Under the pieces are notes generated by a model. That model ran no database searches. It was not told the origin of the DNA and saw only the letters and a list, made by a program, of their open reading frames with translations. Made by a program: the position numbers and the translations under genes. A stretch of 32,297 nt of DNA from Ga0077536 sp943370145 (GTDB lineage: Bacteria; Pseudomonadota; Gammaproteobacteria; Ga0077536), in assembly GCA_943370145.1 (NCBI GenBank), contig CALRPY020000051.1, forward strand, positions 1 to 32,297. Reading direction: 5' to 3'. The first letter of the stretch is position 1. Every line of letters starts with the position of its first letter. Shown in pieces: positions 7,827-17,017 of this stretch.

Positions 7827-9065
7827 GTGGGCAACAAGGTCGAGATCGAAACCGCCGCGGGGCGCATCGAGGGTTTCTGTGATTCACGCTTCGAGCGCCT
7901 GCTCGAGGCATTCCACGACAATTTCGTCCAGCGTGATGAAGTCGGCGCCAGCGTTGCGCTGACGCTCGACGGCAAGCGCGTCGTCGACCTGTGGGGCGGG
8001 CGGCGCAGCCGCAACGGCACGCCCTGGGAGGCCGACACGGTGTGCACCGTGTTCTCGTCGACGAAGGGTGCGATGGCGCTGTGCGCGCACCTGCTCTGCG
8101 AGCGGGGGCTGCTCGACCTCGACGCGCCGATGTCGCGCTACTGGCGCGAGTTCGGCGTGCACGGCAAGGAATCCGCGCGCGTGTCGATGGCGCTCGACCA
8201 CACGCTCGGTGTGCCGCACGTGCGCGAAGCGATCCGGCCCGGCGGGTTCTGGGACTACGAGTACATGATCGATCGCGTTGCCGCGGAACCCGCGTTCTGG
8301 GAACCGGGCACGCGCCAGGGTTATCACGGCATCACGATGGCCTGGACCGTAGGGGAACTCGTCCACCGCGCGTCACGGCGCCGCCTCGGCCGGTTCTTCG
8401 ACGACGAGCTGGCGCGACCGCTCGGGCTCGAGTTCTGGATCGGGCTGCCGGAGACCGTGGAGTCGCGCGTCGCGCCGATGATCGCCGCGACCCCGGACAA
8501 TCCGTGGATCGCGACGAAGTTCGTGCAGACCGCGCTCAACGTCCCGGGCTCGCCGACGAACCTCTTCATGCGCGACTTCGCGCAGTTCGACGTCAACACG
8601 CGCGCCTGCCACGCGGCGGAGGTCGGCTCGGCGAACGGCATCGCGAACGCGCGCGCGCTGGCCGGCCTCTATGCCCCCTTCGCGAACGGCGGCAGTCTCG
8701 ACGGACGCCAGTTCGTCGGCAGGGACACGCTGACGCGCATGAGCCGGGTCACCGCCGCCACGGGCGAAGACGCGACACTGATGATCCCGGTGCGCTTCGC
8801 GGCCGGCTTCATGAAGTCGATGGACAATCGGCGCATCCCGCAGACCGTGAACTCGAGCGTGCTGATGTCGGAGTCCGCGTTCGGCCACGTCGGCGCCGGC
8901 GGTTCGCTTGGCTTCGCCGACCCGGAGAGCCGGATGAGCTTCGGGTATGCGATGAACCGAATGGGCACCGGCGTGTTGCTGAACGAGCGTGGCCAGTCGC
9001 TGGTCGACGCGGCCTATCTCGCGCTGGGCTACCGCTCGAGCGGGGGCGGCGCGTGGACGACCTGA
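7827..9065 (+). CDS. Serine hydrolase, class C beta-lactamase family (EstB-like)
   Basis: A 412-residue member of the beta-lactamase/penicillin-binding-protein fold (PF00144). The GTG start at 7827 has AGGAG six bases upstream. The S-x-x-K motif is SSTK (Ser about 77, Lys about 80) in the usual context TVFSSTKGAM. A Tyr in QGYHGITMAW (about 173) fits the Y-x-N position, and GHVGAGGSLGFADPE near residue 355 fits the C-terminal K/H-T-G position. There is no signal peptide, which favours a cytoplasmic esterase/lactonase of the EstB type rather than a periplasmic beta-lactamase. It is convergent with the monooxygenase operon, with only 16 bp between the stops. Confidence 0.9.
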   Translation: MGNKVEIETAAGRIEGFCDSRFERLLEAFHDNFVQRDEVGASVALTLDGKRVVDLWGGRRSRNGTPWEADTVCTVFSSTKGAMALCAHLLCERGLLDLDAPMSRYWREFGVHGKESARVSMALDHTLGVPHVREAIRPGGFWDYEYMIDRVAAEPAFWEPGTRQGYHGITMAWTVGELVHRASRRRLGRFFDDELARPLGLEFWIGLPETVESRVAPMIAATPDNPWIATKFVQTALNVPGSPTNLFMRDFAQFDVNTRACHAAEVGSANGIANARALAGLYAPFANGGSLDGRQFVGRDTLTRMSRVTAATGEDATLMIPVRFAAGFMKSMDNRRIPQTVNSSVLMSESAFGHVGAGGSLGFADPESRMSFGYAMNRMGTGVLLNERGQSLVDAAYLALGYRSSGGGAWTT

Positions 9066-9081
9066 ACCCGGCGACGTCCGT

Positions 9082-10413
9082 TCAGGCCTCGAAGTAGCGG
9101 TTCGGCGGACGCGCGAGCCCGAGGTTCTCGCGGAGCGTGCGACCGGCGTACTCCCGCTGGAACAGGCCGCGCCGCTGGAGCTCGGGCACCACCTTGTCGA
9201 CGAACGCGTCGAGCCCGCCCGGAAGCCACGGAAACATCACGTTGAAGCCGTCGCTGCCCCCACTCGTGAGCCACTCTTCCATCTCGTCCGCGATCGTCTG
9301 CGGGGTGCCGACCATCTCGAGCGTGCCGAAGCTGCCGCCAACGTACTGCGCGAGCTGGCGCACCGTCATCTGGTCGCGTGCGGCCATCGCGATCAGCTTC
9401 TCGCGCTGGCTCTTGCTCGCATTGCTGTCCGGGATGTCGGGCAGCGGTCCGTCGAGGTCGAAGCCCGACACGTCGCAACCGAGCGTCACCGCGAGGGTGG
9501 CAAGCCCGCTGTCGGGGTGGACCAGGCTGTCGAGGCGCGCCTTGATCGCGCGCGCCTCCGCCAGCGTGTCGCCGACGACGACGAAAGCGCCCGGCAACAC
9601 CTTCACGTCGTCCGGCTGGCGGCCGGCCGCCGCCACGCGGGCCTTCAGCGCCGCGTAGTAGCGCCGCGCGTCGACCAGCGTGTTCTGCGCGGAGAACACG
9701 ATCTCCGCCGTGTCCGCGGCCAGCGCCTGTCCCGCCTCCGAGGAACCGGCCTGCACGATCACCGGCCAGCCCTGCGGCGGGCGTGCAATGTTCAATGGCC
9801 CGCGCACCTTGAGGTGTTCGCCACGGTGATCGAGCACGTGCAGGCGCGCGGGATCGAAGTAGACGCCACTCCCGGCATCGCGGATGAAGGCATCGTCCGC
9901 CCAGCTGTCCCACAGGCCCGTGACGACCGCGTGGAACTCGCGCGCGCGACGGTAGCGCTCGCCGTGCTCGAGGTGTTCGTCCCGCCCGAAATTCAGCGCC
10001 TCGTCCGGATTCGCCGAGGTCACCATGTTCCAGCCGGCGCGTCCGCCGCTCAGGTGGTCCAGCGACGCAAACTTGCGTGCGATATGGTAAGGCTCGTTGT
10101 AGGTCGTCGAGGCCGTCGCGATCAGCCCGATGTGCCCGGTGCAGGTCGCGAGCGCGGGCAGCAGCGTCAGCGGGTCGAAGGACGTCACGGTCGCGCTGCG
10201 CTTGAGCGCCGCCATCGGCATGTTCATCAGCGCGAGGTGGTCGGCCATGAAGAATGCGTGGAAGCGTCCGCGTTCCAGCGTCTCGATGTAGCGCCGGAGG
10301 TGCGCGAAATTGAAGTTGCCGTCCGCATGCGCGCCGGGGTAGCGCCACGCCGCGGTGTGGATGCTGACCGGGCGCATGAACGCGCCGAGGATCAGCTGCC
10401 GGGCCGCGCTCAC
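9082..10413 (-). CDS. LLM-class flavin-dependent monooxygenase (NtaA/SnaA/DszA family)
   Basis: A 443-residue FMNH2-dependent monooxygenase of the bacterial-luciferase fold. The GTG at 10413 is chosen because family members begin RQL-x-L-x-AF before the AAWRYP segment, and RQLILGAF lies just inside this start. A shorter ATG start at 10377 would cut that strand. Conserved pieces include HAFFMADHLAL, DPLTLLPALA, HIGLIATASTTYNEPYHIARKFASLDHLSGGRAGWN and VIVQAGSSEAGQALAA. The GTGA overlap with the preceding hydrolase shows translational coupling. Relatives attack chelators, sulfones, nitrilotriacetate or macrolactams using FMNH2 from a separate reductase, and no reductase is present here. The substrate is unknown. 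Confidence 0.92.
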   Translation of the reverse strand: MSAARQLILGAFMRPVSIHTAAWRYPGAHADGNFNFAHLRRYIETLERGRFHAFFMADHLALMNMPMAALKRSATVTSFDPLTLLPALATCTGHIGLIATASTTYNEPYHIARKFASLDHLSGGRAGWNMVTSANPDEALNFGRDEHLEHGERYRRAREFHAVVTGLWDSWADDAFIRDAGSGVYFDPARLHVLDHRGEHLKVRGPLNIARPPQGWPVIVQAGSSEAGQALAADTAEIVFSAQNTLVDARRYYAALKARVAAAGRQPDDVKVLPGAFVVVGDTLAEARAIKARLDSLVHPDSGLATLAVTLGCDVSGFDLDGPLPDIPDSNASKSQREKLIAMAARDQMTVRQLAQYVGGSFGTLEMVGTPQTIADEMEEWLTSGGSDGFNVMFPWLPGGLDAFVDKVVPELQRRGLFQREYAGRTLRENLGLARPPNRYFEA

Positions 10414-11138
10414 GGGTCGCCCAGCCAGCCGCGCAGCGCGGCGTTGACCGCCGCGGGCGACTCGAGCGTCGACATGTGGCCGCAAGCCTCGAGCACCACG
10501 AGTCGCGCGCCGGGGATTGCCCCGGCCATCTCCTCGCTGCAGGCGAGTGGCGTGATCTGGTCGTCGCGGCCACACAGCACGAGCGCCGGCACGTCGACAT
10601 GACGCAGCCCCGGCCGGAAATCGCGGCGCGAGACGATCGCCGCCTGCTGCCGCGCGTAGGCCTCGACGCCGACACGGGCGGCCATGTCGCGGATCGCGTC
10701 CGTCAGCGGGCGATCACCGAGGCGCGATGCGTGCACCATCAGCGGCAACAGCTGTTTCGTCAGCGCGGCGAAACCGCGTTCGTGCTGCACGAGGGTGACG
10801 AGTTGCGCGCGCCGGACGCGGTCCTCCGGCGTTTCGGACGCCGCGCGGGTGTCGAGCAGGGCCAGCCGCATGACGCGCCGCGGCGCCTGCGCAAAAGTCT
10901 CGAGCGCCACGTAGCCGCCCATCGACAGGCCCGCCAGCGCGAAACGCGGCCACGGCGCTTCGCGCAGCACCGTCGCGCCCATCTCCGCCATCGTGGACTG
11001 GCGGGTGAGATCGGGAATCCAGATGTCCGCGACATCGGCGAGCGCCGCAAGCTGCGGCGCCCACAGTGCGGCATCACACAGCAGGCCCGGGCACAGCACG
11101 AGCGGTATCCGGTCGGGAATGTTGGTGGGGGCGTTCAT
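10410..11138 (-). CDS. Alpha/beta hydrolase
   Basis: A 242-residue alpha/beta hydrolase. LVLCPGLLCDAALW forms the oxyanion region, LAGLSMGGYVALE the nucleophile elbow (Ser about 72), LCGRDDQITP the acid and EACGHMSTLE the catalytic His (about 222), so the triad is complete. The ATG at 11138 overlaps the metallophosphoesterase stop (ATGA) and has a GAGGGA site nine bases upstream. An upstream in-frame ATG at 11174 would sit inside the previous gene. It is the middle gene of a three-gene coupled operon with the monooxygenase downstream, which suggests hydrolysis of an ester or amide made or used by that enzyme. This is inference. Confidence 0.9.
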   Translation of the reverse strand: MNAPTNIPDRIPLVLCPGLLCDAALWAPQLAALADVADIWIPDLTRQSTMAEMGATVLREAPWPRFALAGLSMGGYVALETFAQAPRRVMRLALLDTRAASETPEDRVRRAQLVTLVQHERGFAALTKQLLPLMVHASRLGDRPLTDAIRDMAARVGVEAYARQQAAIVSRRDFRPGLRHVDVPALVLCGRDDQITPLACSEEMAGAIPGARLVVLEACGHMSTLESPAAVNAALRGWLGDP

Positions 11139-11980
11139 GGTGTCGGGTCCCTCGCATCGGTGTCGATGATGCACTCTTGAAGGTGGCCGGCCTGCTCGCC
11201 CTGTTCGGCGTAACCCAGCGGGTTCGCTCGCACGCGGCAGCGACCGATGGAGTAGTCGCTCGGGCAGTGCAGATGGCCGTGCAGCCAGAAGTCGGCCTGC
11301 GGCACGAGTTCGTCGAGTACATTGCAGAAGCCGGCGGTGCCGGGCGTGATGCCGTAGCGGGGATCGTGGCTGCGCAGGCTGGGCGCGAAATGCGTGACCA
11401 CGACGGTCGTGCCGTCATGCGCCTGGGCCAGCGCGTCGCGCAGCCAGGCCTGGCAGACGAGGGCTTCCTCGCGCATTGCCGCCGCATCGAACAGGCGGCC
11501 GTCGCGCCCGGTCACGGTCTTCTCGAGATAATAGTTCGCGGCGCGGAAGGCCTTCTCGCGCATGCGCAGGTTGTGGGTCATCGAGCCCGGCACGTGCGAA
11601 GGCTGGTCGGACAGCGCGTCGAAATCGGCCCACAGCGTGGTGCCGACGAAGCGCACCCCGTCGATGACTAGGCTGTCACGTTCGAGCAGGGTGATTCCGA
11701 GCGCGGCGGTCACCTCGCGCAGGCGGTCGTGGCAGGCGTCGAAGTCGCGGCCGTCGTACTCGTGGTTCCCGGCGACGTAGATCACCGGCACCGGCCAGTG
11801 GCCGAGCCGCGGCGAGAAGCGCGTCAGGCACCAGTCCTCGGCGCCGTGATCCGCCATCGGGGTGCCCGGTCCGGCGCCGATGTCACCGGCAAGCACCAGC
11901 AGATCGGCAGCGGGGGCTGGACGGGGTTCGTAACCCGGGTCGACCTCGAGATGGAGGTCGCTCAGCAACTGGATTTTCAT
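11135..11980 (-). CDS. Calcineurin-like metallophosphoesterase
   Basis: A 281-residue metallophosphoesterase with the full set of metal-binding blocks: SDLHL (D8, H10), LAGDIG (D33), VAGNHEYDG (N72, H73), VVTHFAPS (His about 197) and LHGHLH near residue 238. It would bind two divalent metals and hydrolyse a phosphoester; the substrate (nucleotide, phosphoprotein, lipid) is unknown. It is the first gene of a coupled operon with an alpha/beta hydrolase and a flavin monooxygenase, joined by ATGA and GTGA overlaps. Why a phosphoesterase should be tied to a monooxygenase is unclear. Confidence 0.92.
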   Translation of the reverse strand: MKIQLLSDLHLEVDPGYEPRPAPAADLLVLAGDIGAGPGTPMADHGAEDWCLTRFSPRLGHWPVPVIYVAGNHEYDGRDFDACHDRLREVTAALGITLLERDSLVIDGVRFVGTTLWADFDALSDQPSHVPGSMTHNLRMREKAFRAANYYLEKTVTGRDGRLFDAAAMREEALVCQAWLRDALAQAHDGTTVVVTHFAPSLRSHDPRYGITPGTAGFCNVLDELVPQADFWLHGHLHCPSDYSIGRCRVRANPLGYAEQGEQAGHLQECIIDTDARDPTP

Positions 11981-12033
11981 GGCCCCGATTATGACCGCTT
12001 TCGAGGCCGGTCGGTCCGGGGCGGACAGTCGCT

Positions 12034-13290
12034 TCAGCGGTAGAAGGTCACCGCGTCGATACGGCGCTCGATGTCGGCCAGCACTTCACGATAGCCCGGG
12101 CCATCGACGCCGCCGTAACGGCGGTTGAATTCGGCCTCGGTCATGTGCTCCCTCAGCCCCGACGGATCCGGCATCCACTCGCCATCGGTGAGCGCCTCGG
12201 CTGCCCGTGACTGGACCGCGCGCGCCATCACGCGCGACTCGGTCGCCCGTTTGCCGAAACGCGTGCCGGCCTCGTCCGCCATCAGGTCGATGAAGCTGAA
12301 CCCGGAGCCGCCGCGCGAATCATCCAGTTCCTTGAATAGGCCGATGGTCTGCGCCACGGCCTCGCCCCCGGTGGCCGCGAGCGCCGCGGAGTTCGCGAAA
12401 TGCTTGGCGAGATCGACCCGGCCATGCAGGCGCACGCTCAGTCGTCGCGGCGCCGGCCAGTCGGCGGCGCCAGGCACGAGGGCGTCGAGGTTGCGGCCGC
12501 TGATGTAGCTTGACAGCACGAGCAGCGCGGCGCGGTTGTCGGCCACCGGGTCGCCGCCGGACGCGCGCGCCGTGGCATGCAGGAACAGCGGCGCCAGCAG
12601 TCGGGGCAGGGACACCGGCCCGCGCAGGTCCTGCGTCAGGCCGACGAGTTCGACGTGGAATTCACGCAGGCGGGCGGCATCCTCCGCCGGCACGAACTGC
12701 ATGCGGACCGCGTCGACGATTGCGCTGTGCCACTGGTAATGCAGCGTGACGCCGCTGTCGCGGAACTCGATGCCGTGCAGCAGGGAGCCCGGATCGGACA
12801 GGCCGGTGCTCGCGTAGGCCACCCTGAACGCGGCGCCGAGAACGGGGTTCGCGAGCAACCCGGGCAGGGTGATGCGCCCGATGCGCAGGTGCTCGATCTC
12901 GGGCATCGACGCGGTTTCGGTCAGCGCGACGTCGAGATTCACGAACCGGCCGATCGGGTTGTGCGGCACGATCAGGGTGAGCTGCGTGGACAATGCGTGG
13001 TCGCTGACCGTTACCCGCGATGCGCCGCCGCCCAGTTGGCCCAGCACGTAATTCAGCACGAGGCCCAGTTCGTCGGCGCTGAAGGCGAGCGCCCTCACAT
13101 CGCCGTCCTTCAGCCGCCGCGGATCGTGTTCGGCGAGCAACGCGCGGGCACGCGCAATCTGGGGCGGATTGAGGCGGGTCTCGGTCTCCACCCGCGGTGC
13201 GCTGTCGAGCACCGCGAACGGCAGCGCGACGACACCCACGACAGCGCAGGTGATGCCGAGCAGGATGACCAAGGCCAGCAGACGCAACAA
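12034..13290 (-). CDS. Uncharacterised membrane-anchored protein
   Basis: A 418-residue protein I do not recognise. One hydrophobic segment at the N-terminus (LLALVILLGITCAVVGVVALPFAV split over residues about 3-27) would anchor it in the inner membrane with the rest in the periplasm, or act as an uncleaved signal. The remainder is soluble, mixed alpha/beta, with a Gly-rich stretch (LGQLGGGASRVTVSD) near residue 85 and a charged C-terminus containing DLMADEAGTRFGKRA and EFNRRYGGVDGPGY. The start is TTG at 13290 with GAAGGG nine bases upstream; no ATG is available nearby. It stands alone, 53 bp upstream in map order from the metallophosphoesterase start and on the same strand. Confidence 0.8.
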   Translation of the reverse strand: MLRLLALVILLGITCAVVGVVALPFAVLDSAPRVETETRLNPPQIARARALLAEHDPRRLKDGDVRALAFSADELGLVLNYVLGQLGGGASRVTVSDHALSTQLTLIVPHNPIGRFVNLDVALTETASMPEIEHLRIGRITLPGLLANPVLGAAFRVAYASTGLSDPGSLLHGIEFRDSGVTLHYQWHSAIVDAVRMQFVPAEDAARLREFHVELVGLTQDLRGPVSLPRLLAPLFLHATARASGGDPVADNRAALLVLSSYISGRNLDALVPGAADWPAPRRLSVRLHGRVDLAKHFANSAALAATGGEAVAQTIGLFKELDDSRGGSGFSFIDLMADEAGTRFGKRATESRVMARAVQSRAAEALTDGEWMPDPSGLREHMTEAEFNRRYGGVDGPGYREVLADIERRIDAVTFYR

Positions 13291-13469
13291 GGCGAAGAAC
13301 CCTTCGAATCGCGACGCGCGGCAGGCAACAGGCCCGCGCCTGCGCCAATGCTACGGGAGTCCGCGTGGCGAATCATCCCGTATACGCGGGGTGTATTTGA
13401 CAAGCCGCACTGCGGCTCGACACGATGCGGCGCATGCAGCGGCGCCGTCGCGCCGCGCCGGAGCCCCCG

Positions 13470-13997
13470 ATGCCGACGATCGCCAAGCCATCCGCCACGC
13501 TGCGGAGCCTGACCTTCCTGCTGCTGTCACTGGCGGCCCTCGCCTGCCATGCCGATGACGCCCGCGCCCCGCTGGTTGGCAGCTGGGACCTGGTCGCGGT
13601 GGAGAATCGCGGCACGAACGGCGAGGTGGAGCAACCGTTCGGCGCAAAGCCAAGGGGCCGCATCACCTATACCGCGGACGGCTTCCTGAGCGCGCACGTG
13701 ATGCACGCCGAACGCGCCATGTTCGCGACCGACGGGCTGTACAGCGGAACGCCGGCGGAAAAGGCCGCCGCCTACGACAGCTACATCGCCTACTACGGCG
13801 CCTACACGGTCGATGCCGCCGCCCGCACCGTCACGCACACGCTCGCCGGCAGCCTGTTTCCGAACTGGACGGGCAGCAGCCAGACCCGTTACTACGCGCT
13901 GGATGGCGAGGTGCTGACGCTCAGCACGCCCCCGATGGCGCGTGACGGCAAGGAAATCACCGTCCACGTGGTGTGGCGCCGCGCCGCCGCGCCCTGA
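13470..13997 (+). CDS. Secreted lipocalin-like domain protein
   Basis: A 175-residue exported protein. The ATG at 13470 has GGAG six bases upstream; an earlier in-frame ATG at 13425 lacks a site and would put an Arg-rich stretch before the signal. LRSLTFLLLSLAALACHADD is a signal peptide. The Cys is not in a canonical lipobox, so signal peptidase I cleavage near CHA-DD is likelier than lipidation. The mature part begins with LVGSWDLVAVENR, the G-x-W of lipocalin-like folds, and contains GRITYTADGFLSAHVMHAER and YAYTVD-type strands typical of Lipocalin_5 (PF13924). The ligand is unknown. It lies 18 bp upstream of the methyltransferase and is likely co-transcribed. Confidence 0.85.
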   Translation: MPTIAKPSATLRSLTFLLLSLAALACHADDARAPLVGSWDLVAVENRGTNGEVEQPFGAKPRGRITYTADGFLSAHVMHAERAMFATDGLYSGTPAEKAAAYDSYIAYYGAYTVDAAARTVTHTLAGSLFPNWTGSSQTRYYALDGEVLTLSTPPMARDGKEITVHVVWRRAAAP

Positions 13998-14015
13998 GCA
14001 CGCACGCGCACGTCA

Positions 14016-15017
14016 ATGAACACACCGACCGACCGCCTCCAGCCGGACACCATCAACGCCCACCTCGCGAACGTCTATCCGGCGCTGGCGATGCTCGCCG
14101 GGATGCAGCTCGATGTCTTCTCGCCCCTCGCGGCCGGCCCGCGCACCGTGCCGGCGCTGGCTGAGGCGCTCGGCGTGCAGCCGCAGAAGCTGCAGCCGCT
14201 GCTCTACGCGCTGGTGACGGCGGGCCTGCTGACGGTCGACGGCGAATGCTTCGCGAACACTGCGGAGAGCATGGAGTTTCTCGTTCGCGGCGGGCCGCGT
14301 TATCTCGGCGGGACGGCCGAGGCCTATGCGGATCTCTGGTCCGCGACCCTGCACACCGCGGCATCGATCCGCAGCGGCGTGCCGCAGGCGAAGCACGACT
14401 TCGCGCGCATGAGCGCCGACGAACTGCGCGCGTTCATCCGCGGCATCGACGCCGGGGCGGGCGCCACGGCGCGGCGCCTGCACAAGGACTACCCGCTCGC
14501 CGCGCGCCGCCACCTGCTCGACGCGGGCGGCGGCGCCGGCGGGCTGGCCATCGCACTCTGCCGGCTCTGCCCGGACCTGCGGGCCACCGTGGCCGAACTG
14601 CCGTCAGTGGCGAGCATCGCGCGCGAAAGCGTGGCCGAGTGCGGCCTCGCGGCGCGCGTGGACGTGATCGAGACCGACCTGGTCGCGGGGCCGCCACCGG
14701 GCCGTTATGACCTGGCGACGCTGCGCTCGGTCCTGCAGGTGCTGGCGCCGGCGGACGCCGCCCGGGTGGTGACGAACGTCGCCGCCGCGCTGGCGCCCGG
14801 CGGCGAGATCTACGTGGTGGGCCGCATGCTGGACGACGGCCGCCTGTCGCCACCGGAAGCGGTGGCCGTGAACGTGATGTTCCTGAACGTCTACGACGCC
14901 GGGCAGGCGTGGACGGAAGGGGAGTACCGCGACTGGTTCAGCGCCGCCGGCCTCGTCGACGTGAGCCGCCAGCCGCTCGCCGGCGGCTACAGCGTGCTGC
15001 GCGGCGTGAAGGGCTGA
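14016..15017 (+). CDS. SAM-dependent O-methyltransferase-like protein
   Basis: A 333-residue protein with the two-part layout of acetylserotonin/plant-type O-methyltransferases. An N-terminal winged-helix dimerisation domain (about 10-90: AMLAGMQLDVFSPLAAG, TVPALAEALGVQPQKLQPLLYALVTAGLL) precedes a Rossmann SAM-binding domain. Motif I is LLDAGGGAGGLAIAL at about 167-181, followed by an acidic VAELPSV segment and DLATLRSVLQVL. The catalytic His found in many members of the family is not obvious after motif III, so the methyl acceptor and even activity are uncertain. It lies 18 bp after the lipocalin-like gene and is convergent with the YebC-family gene. Confidence 0.86.
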   Translation: MNTPTDRLQPDTINAHLANVYPALAMLAGMQLDVFSPLAAGPRTVPALAEALGVQPQKLQPLLYALVTAGLLTVDGECFANTAESMEFLVRGGPRYLGGTAEAYADLWSATLHTAASIRSGVPQAKHDFARMSADELRAFIRGIDAGAGATARRLHKDYPLAARRHLLDAGGGAGGLAIALCRLCPDLRATVAELPSVASIARESVAECGLAARVDVIETDLVAGPPPGRYDLATLRSVLQVLAPADAARVVTNVAAALAPGGEIYVVGRMLDDGRLSPPEAVAVNVMFLNVYDAGQAWTEGEYRDWFSAAGLVDVSRQPLAGGYSVLRGVKG

Positions 15018-15074
15018 CGTCGCAGCGGCCCGGGCGGCCCCGCCGCCGCGCTGGCAGATGGACGGGGGCGTCCG

Positions 15075-15797
15075 TCAGGCGAGCGTGTGATACACCTTCT
15101 GCACGTCGTCGTCCTGCTCGAGCTTGTCGATCAGCTCCATGACCTCGGTGGCCTGGGCGTCGGGCAGCTCGGTGGGGGTGATGCAGATGTACTCGCTCTC
15201 GGCTGAAATCACCGGCACCCCCCTGTCTTCCAGCGCCTTCTGCATCTGGCCGAAATGCGGGAAATCACAGCGCGCGACGATCTGGGCTTCGCCCTTTTCG
15301 CCGGTGCTCTCCCCCATTTCCTCCAGGCCGTGATCGATCAGGTACAGCTCCAGGTCGTCCTGATCGATGCCTTCCGGGTTGATGCGGAACACCCCCATGC
15401 GCTTGAACATGAAGTTCACGCTGCCGCTGATGCCGAGATTGCCACCGAGCTTGTTGAACGCGCTGCGCACGTTCGCAACGGTGCGGGTGGGATTGTCGGT
15501 CGCCGTTTCGACGAGCACCGCGACGCCGTGCGGCGCATAGCCCTCGTAGATCACCGTTTCGTAGTTCGCAGCGTCCTTGCCCAGCGCCCGCTTGATCGCG
15601 GCCTCGACCTTGTCCTTCGGCATGTTCACCGCGCGGGCGTTCTGGATCACGCGGCGCAACGCCGGGTTGTTCGCCGGTTCGCCGCCACCGGCCCGCACCG
15701 CAATCGCGATGTCCTTGCCGATGCGCGTGAACTGCTTCGCCATCCGGTCCCAACGGGCGAACATCGTGTGTTTACGGGTTTCGAATATGCGTCCCAT
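15075..15797 (-). CDS. YebC/PmpR/TACO1 family protein
   Basis: A 240-residue YebC-family protein, the usual family length. The N-terminus MGRIFETRKHTMFARWDRMA differs from the common AGHSKW start and resembles the variant seen in Bacteroidetes and some proteobacteria. Signature segments follow: KQFTRIGKDIAIAVRAGG, NPALRRVIQNARAVNMPKD, YEGYAPHGVAVLVE, NRT-type NPTRTVANVR and NKLGGNLGISGSVNFMF. The family was annotated as transcription regulators, but members also relieve ribosome stalling at polyproline, like mitochondrial TACO1. The start at 15797 matches the family N-terminus. It is divergent from dusC across 182 bp. Confidence 0.93.
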   Translation of the reverse strand: MGRIFETRKHTMFARWDRMAKQFTRIGKDIAIAVRAGGGEPANNPALRRVIQNARAVNMPKDKVEAAIKRALGKDAANYETVIYEGYAPHGVAVLVETATDNPTRTVANVRSAFNKLGGNLGISGSVNFMFKRMGVFRINPEGIDQDDLELYLIDHGLEEMGESTGEKGEAQIVARCDFPHFGQMQKALEDRGVPVISAESEYICITPTELPDAQATEVMELIDKLEQDDDVQKVYHTLA

Positions 15798-15979
15798 GGT
15801 GTAGGCAGGCCTCGGTGCGTTCGGGGATTCGGGGTTCGGCGCCGCGCGGCGCCAGGCGTCGCGGACGGCGCCTATTCTAGCGGTGGCCGCCGATGATGTG
15901 GATCGCGCGGCGTGGGCCGCGCGCACTTGTGCTGTCGCTGCTGCGCCCGGCGCGCCAATGCGCCTATGATGCGCTCGCC

Positions 15980-17017
15980 ATGACTGCCCCCATCGGAATC
16001 GCGCCCCCTGCCCCGCGGCTGCTGCTGGCGCCGATGGAAGGCCTGCTCGACCCGCGGCTGCGGGCGGTGCTCACGCGGGCCGCGCGCTACGACTGGTGCG
16101 TGACCGAATTCGTCCGGGTGACACAGGAGGTGCTGCCGCTGCGCTACTTCCTGCGCATGGCGCCGGAGCTCGCCAGCGGGTCGCAGACCGCTGCGGGCGT
16201 GCCCCTGCGGGTGCAGCTGCTCGGCTCGGACCCGACGCGGATGGCGGCGAATGCGGCGCGGCTGATGAGGCTGTCGCCGGCTGGCGTCGATCTCAATTTC
16301 GGCTGCCCGGCGCCGCAGGTGAACCGGCACCGGGGCGGCGCGGTGCTGCTGGATGAGCCGGAGCTGATGCATGCGGTCACGGCGGCGGTCGGCACGGCCG
16401 TGGGCGGCCGGACGCCGTTCAGCGCGAAGATGCGGCTCGGGGTGCAGGACAAGTCGCGGGCGATAGAGGCGGCGCAGGCACTGGAGGCCGGCGGCGCGGA
16501 GCTCATCGTGGTCCACGCGCGGACCCGCGACGAGCGCTACGACCCGCCGGCGCACTGGCCGTGGGTCGCGCGCATCGCGGAGTCGGTCCGCGTGCCGGTC
16601 GTCGCCAACGGCGAAATCTGGAACGTCGAGGACTACCTGCGCTGCCGGGCCGAGAGCGGCGTCGGCGACGCGATGCTGGGTCGCGGCGCAGTGGCCGATC
16701 CCTTCCTCGTCGAGCGCATCCGCGCCCGGCTGGCCGGCGCAGCGCCACGGCCGCCGGCGGCGGACTGGCCGCGCCTGCTGCCGCTGCTCGCGGATTACTG
16801 GGCACGCGTGCGCGAGGACATCACACCGCGCCACGCGCCGGGCCGGCTCAAGCAGTGGCTGAACCTGCTGCGACGGAACTACCCGCAGGCCGAAACCCTG
16901 TTTCGCCAGCTGCGCGAACTGCGCGATGCGGTCGACATGGACCGCGCGCTCGCCGCCTGCGTCGGCGCCTGCGAGCCGACTCAGGCGCGCAGCGGCGCGA
17001 CCAGCGCCTCCGGCTGA
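15980..17017 (+). CDS. dusC: tRNA-dihydrouridine synthase (DusC-like)
   Basis: A 345-residue FMN-dependent tRNA dihydrouridine synthase. The TIM barrel opens with LLLAPMEGLLDP and carries the active-site signature NFGCPAPQVNRHRGGAVLL (catalytic Cys about 109, followed by the conserved NRHRGGA). KMRLGVQD, HARTRDERYDPPAHW and VVANGEIWN are further FMN and tRNA-contact blocks. The NRHRGGA form and HWPWVARI pattern fit DusC, which modifies U16 in E. coli, better than DusA or DusB. The start ATG at 15980 matches family length. Its 3' end overlaps the convergent downstream gene by 37 bp. Confidence 0.91.
   Translation: MTAPIGIAPPAPRLLLAPMEGLLDPRLRAVLTRAARYDWCVTEFVRVTQEVLPLRYFLRMAPELASGSQTAAGVPLRVQLLGSDPTRMAANAARLMRLSPAGVDLNFGCPAPQVNRHRGGAVLLDEPELMHAVTAAVGTAVGGRTPFSAKMRLGVQDKSRAIEAAQALEAGGAELIVVHARTRDERYDPPAHWPWVARIAESVRVPVVANGEIWNVEDYLRCRAESGVGDAMLGRGAVADPFLVERIRARLAGAAPRPPAADWPRLLPLLADYWARVREDITPRHAPGRLKQWLNLLRRNYPQAETLFRQLRELRDAVDMDRALAACVGACEPTQARSGATSASG

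Noticed and set aside
8989..10602. Plus-strand open frame of over 500 codons opposite the monooxygenase
   Set aside because: Antisense shadow; Arg/His-rich translation without family features.
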